Assembly (NCBI GenBank): GCA_036504215.1
Contig: DASXVO010000059.1
Location: forward strand, 62,001 to 126,000
Direction of reading: 5' to 3'
Length of the DNA: 64,000 bases
From: Vicinamibacterales bacterium
Lineage (GTDB): Bacteria; Acidobacteriota; Vicinamibacteria; Vicinamibacterales; Fen-181
The position numbers and the translations under genes are program-made. Shown here in pieces: positions 10,065 through 19,313 of the stretch. Within the stretch, counting starts at the first letter, position 1, and every line of letters starts with the position of its first letter. Under the pieces are notes generated by a model. The model was not told the origin of the DNA. It was given only the letters and a program-made list of their open reading frames with translations, and searched no databases.

Positions 10065-10124
10065 GGACGGCCCTTCGCGCTTCGCCCGCCCTGTTCAGGC
10101 GTTGAACGCCCGGTAGGGCCGTCC
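10065..10124. terminator. inverted repeat between convergent genes, possible two-way terminator
   Basis: GGACGGCCC (10065-10073) pairs perfectly with GGGCCGTCC (10116-10124), enclosing about 42 GC-rich bases. It lies midway between the receptor stop (9998, plus strand) and the ligase stop (10180, minus strand), where a shared terminator would be expected. No U-run follows on either side, so function is inferred from position and pairing only. Confidence 0.35.
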
Positions 10125-10179
10125 TGCAAACCGCTCGCTGCGCGGCTCGACGCCACGCGCGGGCGCGGGTGGCTGGGTG

Positions 10180-11691
10180 TCACACAAGGCCGAGCTGCCT
10201 GGCCATCACGGTACGCTGGAACTTGCCAGTCGGCCCCGTCGGGATGGCGTCGAGGATCAGGACTGTGCGCGGCACCTTGAATCTCGCCAGCCGTTCGGCG
10301 GCGAAGGCCCGCAGCGACTCGGGCGTGGCGTCGGCGTCGGGCCGCAGGACGACGACGGCCGCAACGCGTTCGCCGAGGGAAAGATCCGGGACGGCGAAGG
10401 CCAGCGCCTGCGACACACCGGGATGCTCCATCAGCACGGCATCCACCTCGAGCGGCGCCACCTTCTCGCCGCCGGTGTTGATGATTTCCTTCAGCCGGCC
10501 TGTCAGCGTGAGGTAGCCCTCGGCATCGAGGCGCCCCTCGTCGCCGGTCCTGAACCATCCCGAACGAAACGACGCAGCCGTCGCCGTGGCGTTACCGGCA
10601 TATGCCTTGATGACCGAGTCGCCCCGAATCACCACTTCACCCACCGCGCCCGCTGGGGCAATGCATCCCTCCTCGTCCATGATCGCCACTTCCGCGCCGG
10701 TGGCGCGTCCGACGGTGCCCCGTTTCGGCTCGGGGTGGACACGTGGCGTGCAACTGATCTGGTGGGAAGCTTCGGTCATGCCGTACGCGCTGATGACGGG
10801 CACGTGGAACGTGTCCTCGAGCGCACGCCAGGTTTGCAGCGGCAGCGGTGCGGAGCACGAACGCACGAAGCGCAGGCAATGCGAGGCGACAATGTCCTGG
10901 TTCACCCTGGCGCGCCCGAGGATGGCGTGGTGCATCGTCGGCACCGCCGTGTACCAGGTGGCGCCCGAGTCCGACAGCCACGAGAAGAATCGGTGCGCAT
11001 TGAAGCCGGGCGAGCAGTAGACGGACGCCCCGGCCGACAGCGAGGCCATGACGGCCGCCACGAGACCGTGCACGTGGAAGAGCGGCATGATGTTCAGGCA
11101 GCAGTCGGTCGCCGACAGGCCGAGCGACGCCGCGATGGTCTCTGCCGAGGCGCACAGATTGGCGTGCGTCAACGCGACCAGCTTCGGCCGGGCCGTCGTG
11201 CCCGAGGTGTGGAGCACGAGCGCCGCATCTGCCGGCACGGGCCGGCGGGTGGGCGCGTCGCTCCGCGCGCTGGCTCCGCAATCGAGATGGAACACGCCGG
11301 CTGGATCGCCAGCACGATGCTCGACGAACAGCACGTCCAGGCCCAGGCGCCGCGCGACGCCGCACGCGACGTCGTGCCCGGGCGTCGTGACCAGCGTCTT
11401 TGCGCCGAGATCGGTCAGGTAGAACTCGAGTTCGGCCTCCTTGAACGCAGGGTTCAGTGGGGCGACAGCCGTCGCGTCCGAGAGCGCCAGGAACGCCGAG
11501 GCCAGCTCCGGGCCGGCGGCCAGCATCAACGCGATGGGAGCGGTGGATTCCACGCTCCGGCGATTCACGATCCCGCGCGTGGTGGCGCCAATGAGCGTCG
11601 AGAGGTTCCCGTACGTCAGCGGAGGCCGGCCCTCTGTGCGCAAGGCGACGCGGTCGGCAGGCACGCGAGATACGAGGTCGGACACCAGCAC
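10180..11691 (-). CDS. AMP-forming acyl-CoA synthetase, oxalate--CoA ligase-like
   Basis: A 503-residue member of the ANL adenylating superfamily, cytoplasmic. In order: the phosphate-binding loop LHTSGTTARPKL (about 158-169), YGMTEASHQ, the FRTGDEG hinge region, the LTGRLKEIINTGGEKV A8 loop, and the final catalytic Lys in PTGKFQR. The combination AYGMTEASHQ ... GWFRTGDEG-LD-EGYLTLTGR-KE-IN-GGEK resembles plant and yeast oxalyl-CoA synthetases more than fatty-acyl enzymes, so oxalate or another short dicarboxylate is a reasonable guess. I chose GTG 11691 because GGAG precedes it by 6 bases and the N-terminus VSDLVSRVPADRVAL is standard; the longer open frame to 12063 overlaps the divergent LpxD-like gene. 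It stands alone. Confidence 0.85.
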   Translation of the reverse strand: MLVSDLVSRVPADRVALRTEGRPPLTYGNLSTLIGATTRGIVNRRSVESTAPIALMLAAGPELASAFLALSDATAVAPLNPAFKEAELEFYLTDLGAKTLVTTPGHDVACGVARRLGLDVLFVEHRAGDPAGVFHLDCGASARSDAPTRRPVPADAALVLHTSGTTARPKLVALTHANLCASAETIAASLGLSATDCCLNIMPLFHVHGLVAAVMASLSAGASVYCSPGFNAHRFFSWLSDSGATWYTAVPTMHHAILGRARVNQDIVASHCLRFVRSCSAPLPLQTWRALEDTFHVPVISAYGMTEASHQISCTPRVHPEPKRGTVGRATGAEVAIMDEEGCIAPAGAVGEVVIRGDSVIKAYAGNATATAASFRSGWFRTGDEGRLDAEGYLTLTGRLKEIINTGGEKVAPLEVDAVLMEHPGVSQALAFAVPDLSLGERVAAVVVLRPDADATPESLRAFAAERLARFKVPRTVLILDAIPTGPTGKFQRTVMARQLGLV

Positions 11692-11875
11692 GGGATTCTC
11701 CGGGTGGATTCGTTCGACGGTTAAGCGGCTACAATGTACTTGAACCACCGGTCGAGTATCCAGCAAAACGGCGGCTCGAACCGGCCAACGCGGCGCGTGA
11801 GCACGCGTTTCGAGGCTCCAGGGCGCGGTCCGTGACGCGGGTACCCGCGTCCCCCTCGCCATTGACGGGTCCAGC

Positions 11876-12781
11876 ATGAAGCTGTCGCTCACGGCGCTGG
11901 CGCGCCTGGTCGCTTTCGATGTCGTCCGGGACGGGGAATTTTCGACGCTCGGTTTCCTCTCGATGCCGCGTCCAGGCATCCTCACCTTCGTCGAATCCCG
12001 CCGGGTGCTGAAGGCGGTCCGCTCATCCCCTCGTCCCCTCGGGGTCATCACCACGCCCGACATCGCACCGGAGTTGCCTCAGCTCGACGGCGTGGCGCTG
12101 GCCGCCAATCCCCGCCGTACGTTCTACGAACTGCACAATCACCTCGCGCGCCATACGGATTTCTACGGGGGCCACGCGCCCACGATCATCGACCCGGCCG
12201 CCGACGTCCATCCGACCGCCAGCATCGCCAGCCGGGACGTGCAGATCGGCCCGCGCGCTGTCGTGGGGCCGCACGTCACGATCCTCGGCCGGTGCCGTAT
12301 CGGCGCCGACGTTGTCCTCCATCCAGGCGTCGTGCTCGGCGCCGAGGGGTTCCAGACGTCGCGGTTCGACGACGGGGTGCTCGACATGGCGCACGCCGGT
12401 GGGATCCATATCGGCGACGGCGTCACGGTGCACGCCAACGCAGTGGTGGCCCGCGCGTTGTTCGACGAAGAGACCGTCATCGGCGAGGGGAGCCGCATCG
12501 GCAACCTCGCCTTCGTGTCGCACAATGCGCAGATCGGCCGGCACTGCTTCATCGGTCACGGTGCCGTGGTCAATGGCAACGTCGTCATCGGCGAGGACTC
12601 GTGGATCGGGCCGGGAAGCACCTTGTGCGACCGCCTGTGCATCGGCGCGGGTGCGCGCATCACCCTCGGGGCGGCCGTCATCCACGATGTGGCGCCGGGG
12701 CAGCAGGTGACCGGCAACGTCGCCGTGGAGCACCGCAAGTTCCTGCGGCACATCGCGGCCGTCAATGGGAGGCGCGCCTGA
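11876..12781 (+). CDS. LpxD-like UDP-3-O-acylglucosamine N-acyltransferase family protein
   Basis: A 301-residue protein. An LpxD-type N-terminal domain (LGFLSMPRPGILTFVESRRVL, about 25-45) is followed by a left-handed parallel beta-helix of hexapeptide repeats (about 100-270) with the active-site region EGFQTSR and a terminal acidic/His stretch. LpxD transfers a 3-hydroxyacyl group from ACP in lipid A synthesis, but true LpxD sits with lpxA/fabZ and is about 340 residues. This one pairs with a glycosyltransferase 22 bp downstream, so it may acylate another surface sugar. The usual LpxD catalytic His neighbourhood is not obvious (FVSHNAQIGRHCFIGHG offers candidates). ATG 11876 gives a start in register with the domain. 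Confidence 0.75.
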   Translation: MKLSLTALARLVAFDVVRDGEFSTLGFLSMPRPGILTFVESRRVLKAVRSSPRPLGVITTPDIAPELPQLDGVALAANPRRTFYELHNHLARHTDFYGGHAPTIIDPAADVHPTASIASRDVQIGPRAVVGPHVTILGRCRIGADVVLHPGVVLGAEGFQTSRFDDGVLDMAHAGGIHIGDGVTVHANAVVARALFDEETVIGEGSRIGNLAFVSHNAQIGRHCFIGHGAVVNGNVVIGEDSWIGPGSTLCDRLCIGAGARITLGAAVIHDVAPGQQVTGNVAVEHRKFLRHIAAVNGRRA

Positions 12782-12803
12782 TGGGCGCGCCCAGATTGCA
12801 CCG

Positions 12804-13919
12804 GTGAACATCCTCATCGCGAACCGTCGACTCACCGATTACAGCGGAACCGAGGTGGTGTCCCGCGACCTGGCGATCGGTCTCAAGGCGCTCGGCCACG
12901 CCCCAGTGGTGTGGGCGCCGCGCCTGGGAGGCATCGCCCGCGAAATCCGCGACGCCGGAATCGCGGTGCACGGGGATGTCCGAGCCGTGGGCGATGTGCC
13001 CGACGTCATCCACGGCAATCACCCGAAGGTTCTGCTCGAGTCGCTGCTGAGGTTCCCGGGCGTGCCGGCGGTGGCCGTGTGCCACGACGGCAGTTCGGTG
13101 AGAGACGAGCCATTTTTCCACCCGCGCATCCTGCGCTACGTGGCGGTGGACGAGCGGTGCCGGCGGCGCATCGAACGCCAGGCTCAGATCCCGCGCGAGC
13201 GCATCGAGGTGCACCTGAATGCCATCGATCTCGGACGGTTTCGGCCGCGGGCGATTCTGCCCGAGACGCCGTCTACGGCGCTCGTCTTCAGCAACTACGC
13301 CACGACGTCGACGTACCTGCCAGCCCTGCGGAGGGCGTGCCGGAGGGCCGCCATACGCCTCGACGTTCTCGGCGGCGATGACAGCCGGCAGACGCCCCAT
13401 CCGGAGGCGGTGCTGGGACGCTACGACGTGGTGTTCGCGAAGGCGCGATGCGCGCTCGAGGCGATGGCCGTGGGATGCGCGGTGGTGTTATGCGACTTCG
13501 CAGGCCTGGGGCCCCTGGTGACGGCGGCGGCGTTCGACGATCTTCGCGCGAACAACTTCGGCCAGGCGGTGCTGGCGCGGCCGCACACGGCGAGCGGTGT
13601 GCTCGCGGAGTTGCGGCGCTACGATGCCGCGGACGCAGCGCGCGTCAGCTCGCGCGTGCGCGAAGAAGCCGGGTGGGACCGCTCACTTCCGCGGTGGGTG
13701 AGCCTCTACGAGGATGTGGTGCGCGAGCACGCTCGGGGCGGGCCCGCCCCGGGCGCCGAGCACGCGGCGCTGCTCGACTACCTCCAGAGCTGGAGCTACG
13801 AGGCGCGCATGGACTGGGAGCGCGCCCAGATTGCCGGCCTCGCGCGGGTGCCGCTGGTGGGAGCGACGCTGGTGCCACTCGCCAAGTACGTGCTGCGGCA
13901 GTGGTCACGCAAATCGTAG
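12804..13919 (+). CDS. Glycosyltransferase, GT4/GT-B type
   Basis: A 371-residue protein with a Rossmann-like N-terminal half (VNILIANRRLTDYSGTEVVSRDLAIGLKALGH, about 1-35) and a C-terminal donor-binding half (VVFAKARCALEAMAVGCAVVLCDFAGLGPLV, about 210-245) with the EAM-xGCAVV pattern in place of the classical E-x7-E. It probably adds a sugar to a surface glycan or lipid, in line with the LpxD-like gene 22 bp upstream, and the two are likely co-transcribed. GTG 12804 was chosen because VNILIANRRL is the normal first strand of GT-B enzymes. ATG 12765 would overlap the upstream gene. Confidence 0.8.
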   Translation: MNILIANRRLTDYSGTEVVSRDLAIGLKALGHAPVVWAPRLGGIAREIRDAGIAVHGDVRAVGDVPDVIHGNHPKVLLESLLRFPGVPAVAVCHDGSSVRDEPFFHPRILRYVAVDERCRRRIERQAQIPRERIEVHLNAIDLGRFRPRAILPETPSTALVFSNYATTSTYLPALRRACRRAAIRLDVLGGDDSRQTPHPEAVLGRYDVVFAKARCALEAMAVGCAVVLCDFAGLGPLVTAAAFDDLRANNFGQAVLARPHTASGVLAELRRYDAADAARVSSRVREEAGWDRSLPRWVSLYEDVVREHARGGPAPGAEHAALLDYLQSWSYEARMDWERAQIAGLARVPLVGATLVPLAKYVLRQWSRKS

Positions 13920-14078
13920 CGAATCGACCAGCCGATCTCTTCGGGCTGCACCGTCCTCAGGTCCAGCACCACTGATCGCGGGCCTCGGAATCTCACAGGA
14001 AGCCCGGCCCGCCCTTCCGCGGTAACATGGCGCGTCGATGGACCCGCGATGCGACTTCGCCGTGAAGGAGTGACGACC

Positions 14079-15329
14079 ATGTTGACCCGACGTGAATGGA
14101 TCGCCGTGACCGGCGGTGCAGCCCTGGGCGGGGCGCTGCCAGGCGTGTTGGCACACGCCTCCGCCGATGCGAGCGCGCAGCGCTCGATCCCGGACTACGA
14201 ACAGCCGCTCTTCGATCTGCCAGGCGCGGTCAAGGACGCGGCCAAGGTCGAATCGATCGAGCTACTGAAACGCGGCACCACCTTCTTCGTCCGCACACGC
14301 TCCAAGGACGGCGCCGTCGGCATCGCGCCCACCAAGCAGGTCGAGCCGTTCATCCCCATCTTCAAAGACCTGGTGGCGCCGCACTTCATCGGCAAGGACG
14401 CGCGGACCATCGAGTCGTTGATCGACGAAGTGTACCGGGCGAACTACAAGCTGGCCGGCATCCCGTTCTGGTGCCCGGTCGCCTACATCGAGCAAAGCCT
14501 GCTCGACATGCTCGGCCGGATCGCCGGCAAGCCCGTGGGAGCACTGCTCGGTGGCGTGGTCCGGAAGGAGATCCCGGTGTATCTGTCCGGGTCCGTGCGC
14601 GAGACGACGGCCGAACAGGAAGTCGAAGTCTATGTCCGGGGCGCCGAGCAGACCGGGACGAAGATCGTGAAGTTCAAGATCGGCGGACGCATGAGCCGCA
14701 ACCTCGACGCGTACCCCGGCCGCACCGACACGCTCATCAGGCTCGCGCGGACCACGTTCGGGTCCGGCATCACGCTCTATGCCGACGCCAACGGGTCGTA
14801 CAACGCGTCCGCCGCCATCGAAATTGGACGCCAGCTCGAGGCGCTCGGCTACGCGATGTTCGAGGAGCCGTGCCCGTGGGAAGAACTGAGCGAGACACAG
14901 CAGGTCGCCAAGGCGCTCAAGATCCCGATTTCCTGCGGCGAGCAGGACTCGAGCCTCTGGCGATTCAAGTGGATGCTGCAGAACGGCGTGATGGCCGTGG
15001 TGCAGCCGGACATCAACTACAACGGCGGCCTGATCCGGGCGGCACGCGTGGCGCGGATCGCGCGGACGTTCGGCAGGACCATCGTTCCGCACAACACTCA
15101 GACCGGCATCGCCTCGGTGAACATCCTGCAGTTCGCCTCCTGCATTCCGAACATCGGTCCGGCGATGGAGTACTCGTATCGAGAACCGCAGAAGCCGCAG
15201 AACTGGTACACGCCGAACTTCATCATCAGGAACGGCCGGCTGCTTGTGCCGGAGGGCCCGGGTCTGGGGATCGAGATCGATCCCGCCTACCTGGCGAAAG
15301 CGGAGGTGATGGCGAGGGTCGCGCGATGA
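14079..15329 (+). CDS. Tat-exported enolase-superfamily (mandelate racemase/muconate lactonizing) enzyme A
   Basis: A 416-residue protein with a twin-arginine signal (TRREWIAVTGGAALGGALPG, 3-22), so probably periplasmic and folded before export. It has the MR/MLE barrel residues: KFK (198-200), Asp236 and Asn238 in YADANGS, Glu262 in FEEPCPW, Glu288 in SCGEQD, and His338 in VPHNTQ. Lys and His acid/bases with three acidic Mg2+ ligands are those of mandelate racemase-type epimerases and sugar-acid dehydratases. The substrate is unknown. ATG 14079 follows GAAGGAG at 8 bases. It is a single gene, followed by an unrelated sigma factor. Two paralogues lie at 58438 and 61286, one of them also Tat-exported. 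Confidence 0.9.
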   Translation: MLTRREWIAVTGGAALGGALPGVLAHASADASAQRSIPDYEQPLFDLPGAVKDAAKVESIELLKRGTTFFVRTRSKDGAVGIAPTKQVEPFIPIFKDLVAPHFIGKDARTIESLIDEVYRANYKLAGIPFWCPVAYIEQSLLDMLGRIAGKPVGALLGGVVRKEIPVYLSGSVRETTAEQEVEVYVRGAEQTGTKIVKFKIGGRMSRNLDAYPGRTDTLIRLARTTFGSGITLYADANGSYNASAAIEIGRQLEALGYAMFEEPCPWEELSETQQVAKALKIPISCGEQDSSLWRFKWMLQNGVMAVVQPDINYNGGLIRAARVARIARTFGRTIVPHNTQTGIASVNILQFASCIPNIGPAMEYSYREPQKPQNWYTPNFIIRNGRLLVPEGPGLGIEIDPAYLAKAEVMARVAR

Positions 15330-15505
15330 CGCGTCCAATCCCGCCTCCACCGGGCGGTGATTGGTCCGGGCGTCGGGGCCTCATCTGAAGCCTCCGCTCA
15401 TCAGGCACATCGGTTGCTGTTACTTCCTGCCGCGCAGTCACTCTGTACCATCAACCTACGCTCAGGGCGCGGGCGGAGCATCTCCCCGGCCAGAAAGCAT
15501 GCACG

Positions 15506-16207
15506 ATGTGGTCCACCTCAACCGCAACGCAGACCGTCGAGATCGATGCCGCGCCGACCGACGAGCAGGTGGTCGCGCGCGTCCTGGCCGGCGAGACGGC
15601 TCTGTTCGAACTCCTGATGAGGCGCTACAACCAGCGCTTGTACCGCGTCGCCCGGGGCATCGTCCGCAGCCCGGACGAGGCCGAGGACGTCGTGCAGGAG
15701 GCGTATGTCAACGCCTACGCGCACCTGGATCAATTCGCCAACCGTGCGAAGTTCTCGACGTGGCTGACGAAGATCGCGGTGTACGAAGCCCTCGCTCGCG
15801 CGCGGCGGCAGCGCCGCTTCGTTGACGCGGACACGAATGACGGGGATCCGATGACGACCCTCGATTCGAAGGAGCCCGATCCCGAGAAGCAGGCGCTGAC
15901 CTCCGAGTTGCGCCTCCTGCTCGAGCAGGCGATCGACACCCTTCCTCCGCCGTACCGGTCGGTGTTCATCCTGCGCGAGGTGCAGGAGATGAGCACCGCC
16001 GAAACCGCGGCCTGCCTCGACGTGACCGAGGACGCGGTGAAGATGCGCCTGCACCGGGCACGCTCGGTGCTGCGCGACGACTTGTATCGCAGGGCCGGGA
16101 CCCTGCTGCCCCAGGCCCTGCCGTTTCTTGGTCCGCGCTGCGACCGGATGGTGCAGGTGGTCCTTGCGCGTATCGAGGCCGTCGCGCCGGCTTGGCGCAC
16201 GCGGTAG
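15506..16207 (+). CDS. ECF RNA polymerase sigma factor
   Basis: A 233-residue group 4 sigma factor. Region 2 (about 27-95) has LFELLMRRYNQRLYRVARGIV, EDVVQEAYVNAYAHLDQF and FSTWLTKIAVYEALARARRQ. Region 4 (about 135-190) has LPPPYRSVFILREVQEMSTAETAACLDVTEDAVKMRLHRARS. It should direct RNA polymerase to a stress or envelope regulon. No anti-sigma (zinc-finger or transmembrane) gene adjoins it; downstream is a convergent cytochrome gene. The C-terminal tail after residue 195 (LLPQALPFLGPRCDRMV) is longer than in minimal ECFs and might have a regulatory role. Confidence 0.93.
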   Translation: MWSTSTATQTVEIDAAPTDEQVVARVLAGETALFELLMRRYNQRLYRVARGIVRSPDEAEDVVQEAYVNAYAHLDQFANRAKFSTWLTKIAVYEALARARRQRRFVDADTNDGDPMTTLDSKEPDPEKQALTSELRLLLEQAIDTLPPPYRSVFILREVQEMSTAETAACLDVTEDAVKMRLHRARSVLRDDLYRRAGTLLPQALPFLGPRCDRMVQVVLARIEAVAPAWRTR

Positions 16208-16232
16208 TCGCCCCGCGCCGGGGCCACCCCGA

Positions 16233-17573
16233 TCAGAGCGACTTCAGGTACTCGACCAGATCGCGCTTCTGCTGGTCGGTGAGGGCCAGGTGGAAGAACG
16301 AATCGTAGTGCGCGACGACGTCCGCGAGCCTCGCGAACCGGCCATCGTGATAGAAACCGCCCTTCACCCGTGTGAACAGCCCGCCAAGGGGCGTCGTCCG
16401 ATAGCGCCCGTCAGGCGAGCGATCGGCCTGGAACGAATCGATCCCGATTTCGTCGGGCGTGTGGGTATTCCAGCCCGGCTCGGTGAACAGCGGCGGGACG
16501 TGGCAGGTTGAACACCGCGCCGGACCGTCGAAGACCTGCTGGCCGCGCTCCGCGGCAGCGTGGTCGAACGAGCCGGCCGGGGGCCGCGGCGCGGGCAGCG
16601 AGAGTTGGTAGGCGTGGAGCGCCGGCAGTTTCGACGTCACGAGGTCAGGGTCGCTGCGCACGTCGGCAAACCCGGCTCGCGCCGCAACGGGGAACCGCGC
16701 CGCGTCGTTGAGGCGCGCGTCGGCGAACGTCCCCTGCCCGTGCATTTCGAGCGTTGCGACAAACGCGTTCCAGTACGGAACGCTGCCCCAGCCGGTGTAC
16801 GTGTGCAGGTTCACGCCCGCCAGGCCAAAGGCCGCGGGGATCACGGTCGCTGCCGACCGCCCGTCCGGCCGAAACGCCTTGCCGTCCATGAACAACTCGG
16901 CATCGTACCTGCCCGGGCCCCAGCTGTTCAGCACGGCTCTCACCGTTGCCGCGTTCACGCCGAGCAGGTTGGTGACGGCCGAGAGATCCGGAGACAGGGC
17001 CACGATCGCGCCCACGTTCAGGTCGCGGTTCGGCCAGCCGTCGAGGCGATGGCCAATTCCCGCTGCGAAGCTGTTGTCCACGGTTGAGTGGCACAGCGAG
17101 CATTGGATCCCCATCGATTTCAGTGACCCGTCGGGGTTCATGAACCCTGTGACGCCGACCACGGCATTGAGCTTCAGCAGCAGCAGCGTCACCGCGGGAT
17201 CGTTGAGATTGACCTGACCCGCCCGCAGCGCCGCAACGACTGCCGGCGGCAGGGCGTCCACATCGACTTTCAGGCCGACAGCGAGCGCCGTCGCCGGGCT
17301 CACGCCGGGTCCAACGCCGTTGAAGCGGGCGCCTTCGATGGCGGTGTGCAACTTGAGCGTGTCGCCCCAGAAGGCTTCGTCGCCGAATGTGTCGAACCGG
17401 AACGTCTTGCGGCCCTCCTCGGCTTGTCGCGCGGCGGGCGCGCGGCCTCCTCCGCTCGGCGGTGAGGGCTGACTCTGCGCCTGAGGCGAAGCGGTTACGA
17501 GAATTGTGGTTACGAACCCGACCGACGCCATCGTGACGAGGGTGGTCGGCAGGGTGAACGGAAGTCGCGGCAT
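16233..17573 (-). CDS. Secreted di-heme cytochrome c family protein
   Basis: A 446-residue exported protein with a signal sequence (about 5-32). Two CXXCH heme sites are visible: CSLCHS near residue 158 and CSTCHV near 352. The C-terminal part (GGLFTRVKGGFYHDGRFARLADVVAHYDSFFHLALTDQQKRDLVEYLKSL) resembles the last domain of cytochrome c peroxidase/MauG-type di-heme proteins; the first half does not. It could carry electrons or act as a peroxidase in the periplasm. ATG 17573 follows AAGGAG at 8 bases; the longer frame upstream is Arg-rich and unlikely. It converges with the sigma gene, stop to stop, 25 bp apart. Confidence 0.8.
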   Translation of the reverse strand: MPRLPFTLPTTLVTMASVGFVTTILVTASPQAQSQPSPPSGGGRAPAARQAEEGRKTFRFDTFGDEAFWGDTLKLHTAIEGARFNGVGPGVSPATALAVGLKVDVDALPPAVVAALRAGQVNLNDPAVTLLLLKLNAVVGVTGFMNPDGSLKSMGIQCSLCHSTVDNSFAAGIGHRLDGWPNRDLNVGAIVALSPDLSAVTNLLGVNAATVRAVLNSWGPGRYDAELFMDGKAFRPDGRSAATVIPAAFGLAGVNLHTYTGWGSVPYWNAFVATLEMHGQGTFADARLNDAARFPVAARAGFADVRSDPDLVTSKLPALHAYQLSLPAPRPPAGSFDHAAAERGQQVFDGPARCSTCHVPPLFTEPGWNTHTPDEIGIDSFQADRSPDGRYRTTPLGGLFTRVKGGFYHDGRFARLADVVAHYDSFFHLALTDQQKRDLVEYLKSL

Positions 17574-17919
17574 CGTCGTGCTCCTTGTGTGTGGTGTGGT
17601 GGTCGTGCTCCTTTCGTTACGGAGTGCGCGCGCCCGATTTCGTAACCACCGGCACCTCGACGCCAGCTGATCGAGTAATTTCTTCCGAGTGCGTCGTGGT
17701 CCCGACCTCAGCCGGACCAGGCAGCGTCTCCGCCGAGCCGATCGAGCCAACCCGAGCGCGCGCAATGAGTAGCGCTGCCGCCCCGGGGACTCTATCAAAG
17801 GCCTGCTGACCGGCACCCTAATTGCGAAGGAAGAAGATCGCCAGGACCGGATCCAACATCCGGGCTCGGCAGGAACCGAGATTCACCCGCCCCCCGGCGG
17901 AACATGGAGGAAGAGTCCC
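17574..17919. other. intergenic region between divergent genes
   Basis: 346 bases that should hold promoters for the cytochrome gene (minus) and the DUF5666 gene (plus). I find no convincing -35/-10 pair, no operator-like repeat and no protein-like frame. A strong Shine-Dalgarno (GGAGGAAGAG, 17906-17915) ends the region. Confidence 0.4.
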
Positions 17920-19290
17920 GTGAAACCAGTACATCGACTCACCGCCGTTACGTCCGTCATGCTCGCGCTTGTTGTGCTTGGGACCGCCGCCTGCGGCCGT
18001 GCCGTCTCTCCGGTCTCGCCAACAACTCCAACGGCGTCGAACTTCGGTACATCGCCCTCGTCTGGCGCGACGGTCACCGGATCTGTCACCGGCGCCGGCT
18101 CCGGCCTCAGCGTTGGCGTCGTCGGTACAACTCTGACTGCCCAGGCCGACGGTGGCGGCCGTTTCCAGTTGAGCGGCGTGCCGGCCGGAAACGTTTCGCT
18201 TCGGGTTGCGTCAGCCGGCGGCAGCGCGACGGCGAGCCTCGGTCCGGTTGCCGACCGCGAGCGCGTTCAGGTCACGGTCAAGGTCACCGGCAACTCCGCG
18301 ACGGTGGAAGTGAATGAACGCGTCGAGGCGGACGACGGCGCTGATGTCGAAGGCCAGATTGCCTCGATTAGCACGTCGGCGCAGACCTTCCAGGTTGGCA
18401 CGAACACAGTACAAGTGATGTCGACCACGACCATTCGGTCGGGCGGGCAGACGCTGTCGTTCGGCGATCTGACCGTCGGCGAGCGCGTCGAGGTGAAGGG
18501 CGTCCTCGCAGGCTCGATCGTCAACGCGCAGTCCGTCGAGGTCAGTAACGGCGCGCCACCCCCGCCATCCGGACCGGGCAACACAGATGTCAAGGGCGTC
18601 GTCTCGTCGCTTCTCGCCGGCACGTCGTGCTCGGCGCAGAACCTGTCGTTCATGCTCGCAAGCGGAACCACCGTCACGACATCGGCGACGACGCGGTTCG
18701 ACGAGGGATCCTGCGCGGCGATCACGGCCGGGGCCAGCGTCGAAGTGAAGGGTGTGCTCCAGGGTTCGACGATCGCCGCGCAATCGGTCGAGGTCAGCAA
18801 CGAGGCGCCGGCGCCAGGCTCCAACGGCACCAAGGTGATGGGCGTCGTGGCGTCGCTCGTGGCCGGCACGTCGTGCTCGGCGCAGAACTTGTCGTTCATG
18901 CTCGCCGACGGCACCACCGTGACGACGACCGCAACGACCCGGTTCGACGAAGGTTCCTGCACGACGATCGCGGTTGGCGCCACCGTTGAGGCGAAGGGCA
19001 CGCTGAGCGGGGCCACGCTTGCGGCGGCCAGCGTCCAGATCGACGCTGAGGGTGCCGACGCGGAGGCCTCGATCGAGGGGACCATTGCTGCATCACCGGC
19101 GCCGACGGCCTGTCCGGCGCCAGCCTTCACGGTGAAAGGCGTTGCCGTCGTGACCACCGCGACGACGCGGTTCGACCACGGCACCTGCGCGAACGCGATA
19201 GCCGGTGTGAGCGTGGAGGTCGAGGGGACGCGGTCCTCGTCCGGCACGATCACCGCCACACGCGTGCGGTTCAACTCGAACTCGGACTGA
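17920..19290 (+). CDS. DUF5666 repeat lipoprotein
   Basis: A 456-residue secreted protein. GTG 17920 follows GGAGGAAGAG. A lipoprotein signal ends LGTAAC, so Cys is the likely lipidated residue. A carboxypeptidase-regulatory-like sandwich (about 45-130) is followed by four DUF5666 OB-like repeats (about 145-215, 225-298, 305-378, 388-455), each with the pattern V-G-I---...TTI/TTRF...L-VG--VEVKG...I-A-SVEV. Repeats 2 and 3 are nearly identical even in DNA. The function of DUF5666 is unknown; it is common in Acidobacteria and Proteobacteria. No partner gene is evident. Confidence 0.85.
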   Translation: MKPVHRLTAVTSVMLALVVLGTAACGRAVSPVSPTTPTASNFGTSPSSGATVTGSVTGAGSGLSVGVVGTTLTAQADGGGRFQLSGVPAGNVSLRVASAGGSATASLGPVADRERVQVTVKVTGNSATVEVNERVEADDGADVEGQIASISTSAQTFQVGTNTVQVMSTTTIRSGGQTLSFGDLTVGERVEVKGVLAGSIVNAQSVEVSNGAPPPPSGPGNTDVKGVVSSLLAGTSCSAQNLSFMLASGTTVTTSATTRFDEGSCAAITAGASVEVKGVLQGSTIAAQSVEVSNEAPAPGSNGTKVMGVVASLVAGTSCSAQNLSFMLADGTTVTTTATTRFDEGSCTTIAVGATVEAKGTLSGATLAAASVQIDAEGADAEASIEGTIAASPAPTACPAPAFTVKGVAVVTTATTRFDHGTCANAIAGVSVEVEGTRSSSGTITATRVRFNSNSD

Positions 19291-19313
19291 GCGGAGCCAC
19301 CTCACGAGAGTTC

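Noticed and set aside
11692-12063. N-terminal extension of the acyl-CoA ligase up to 12063
   Set aside because: It would overlap the divergent LpxD-like gene and its residues match no ligase; GTG 11691 has a good ribosome site.
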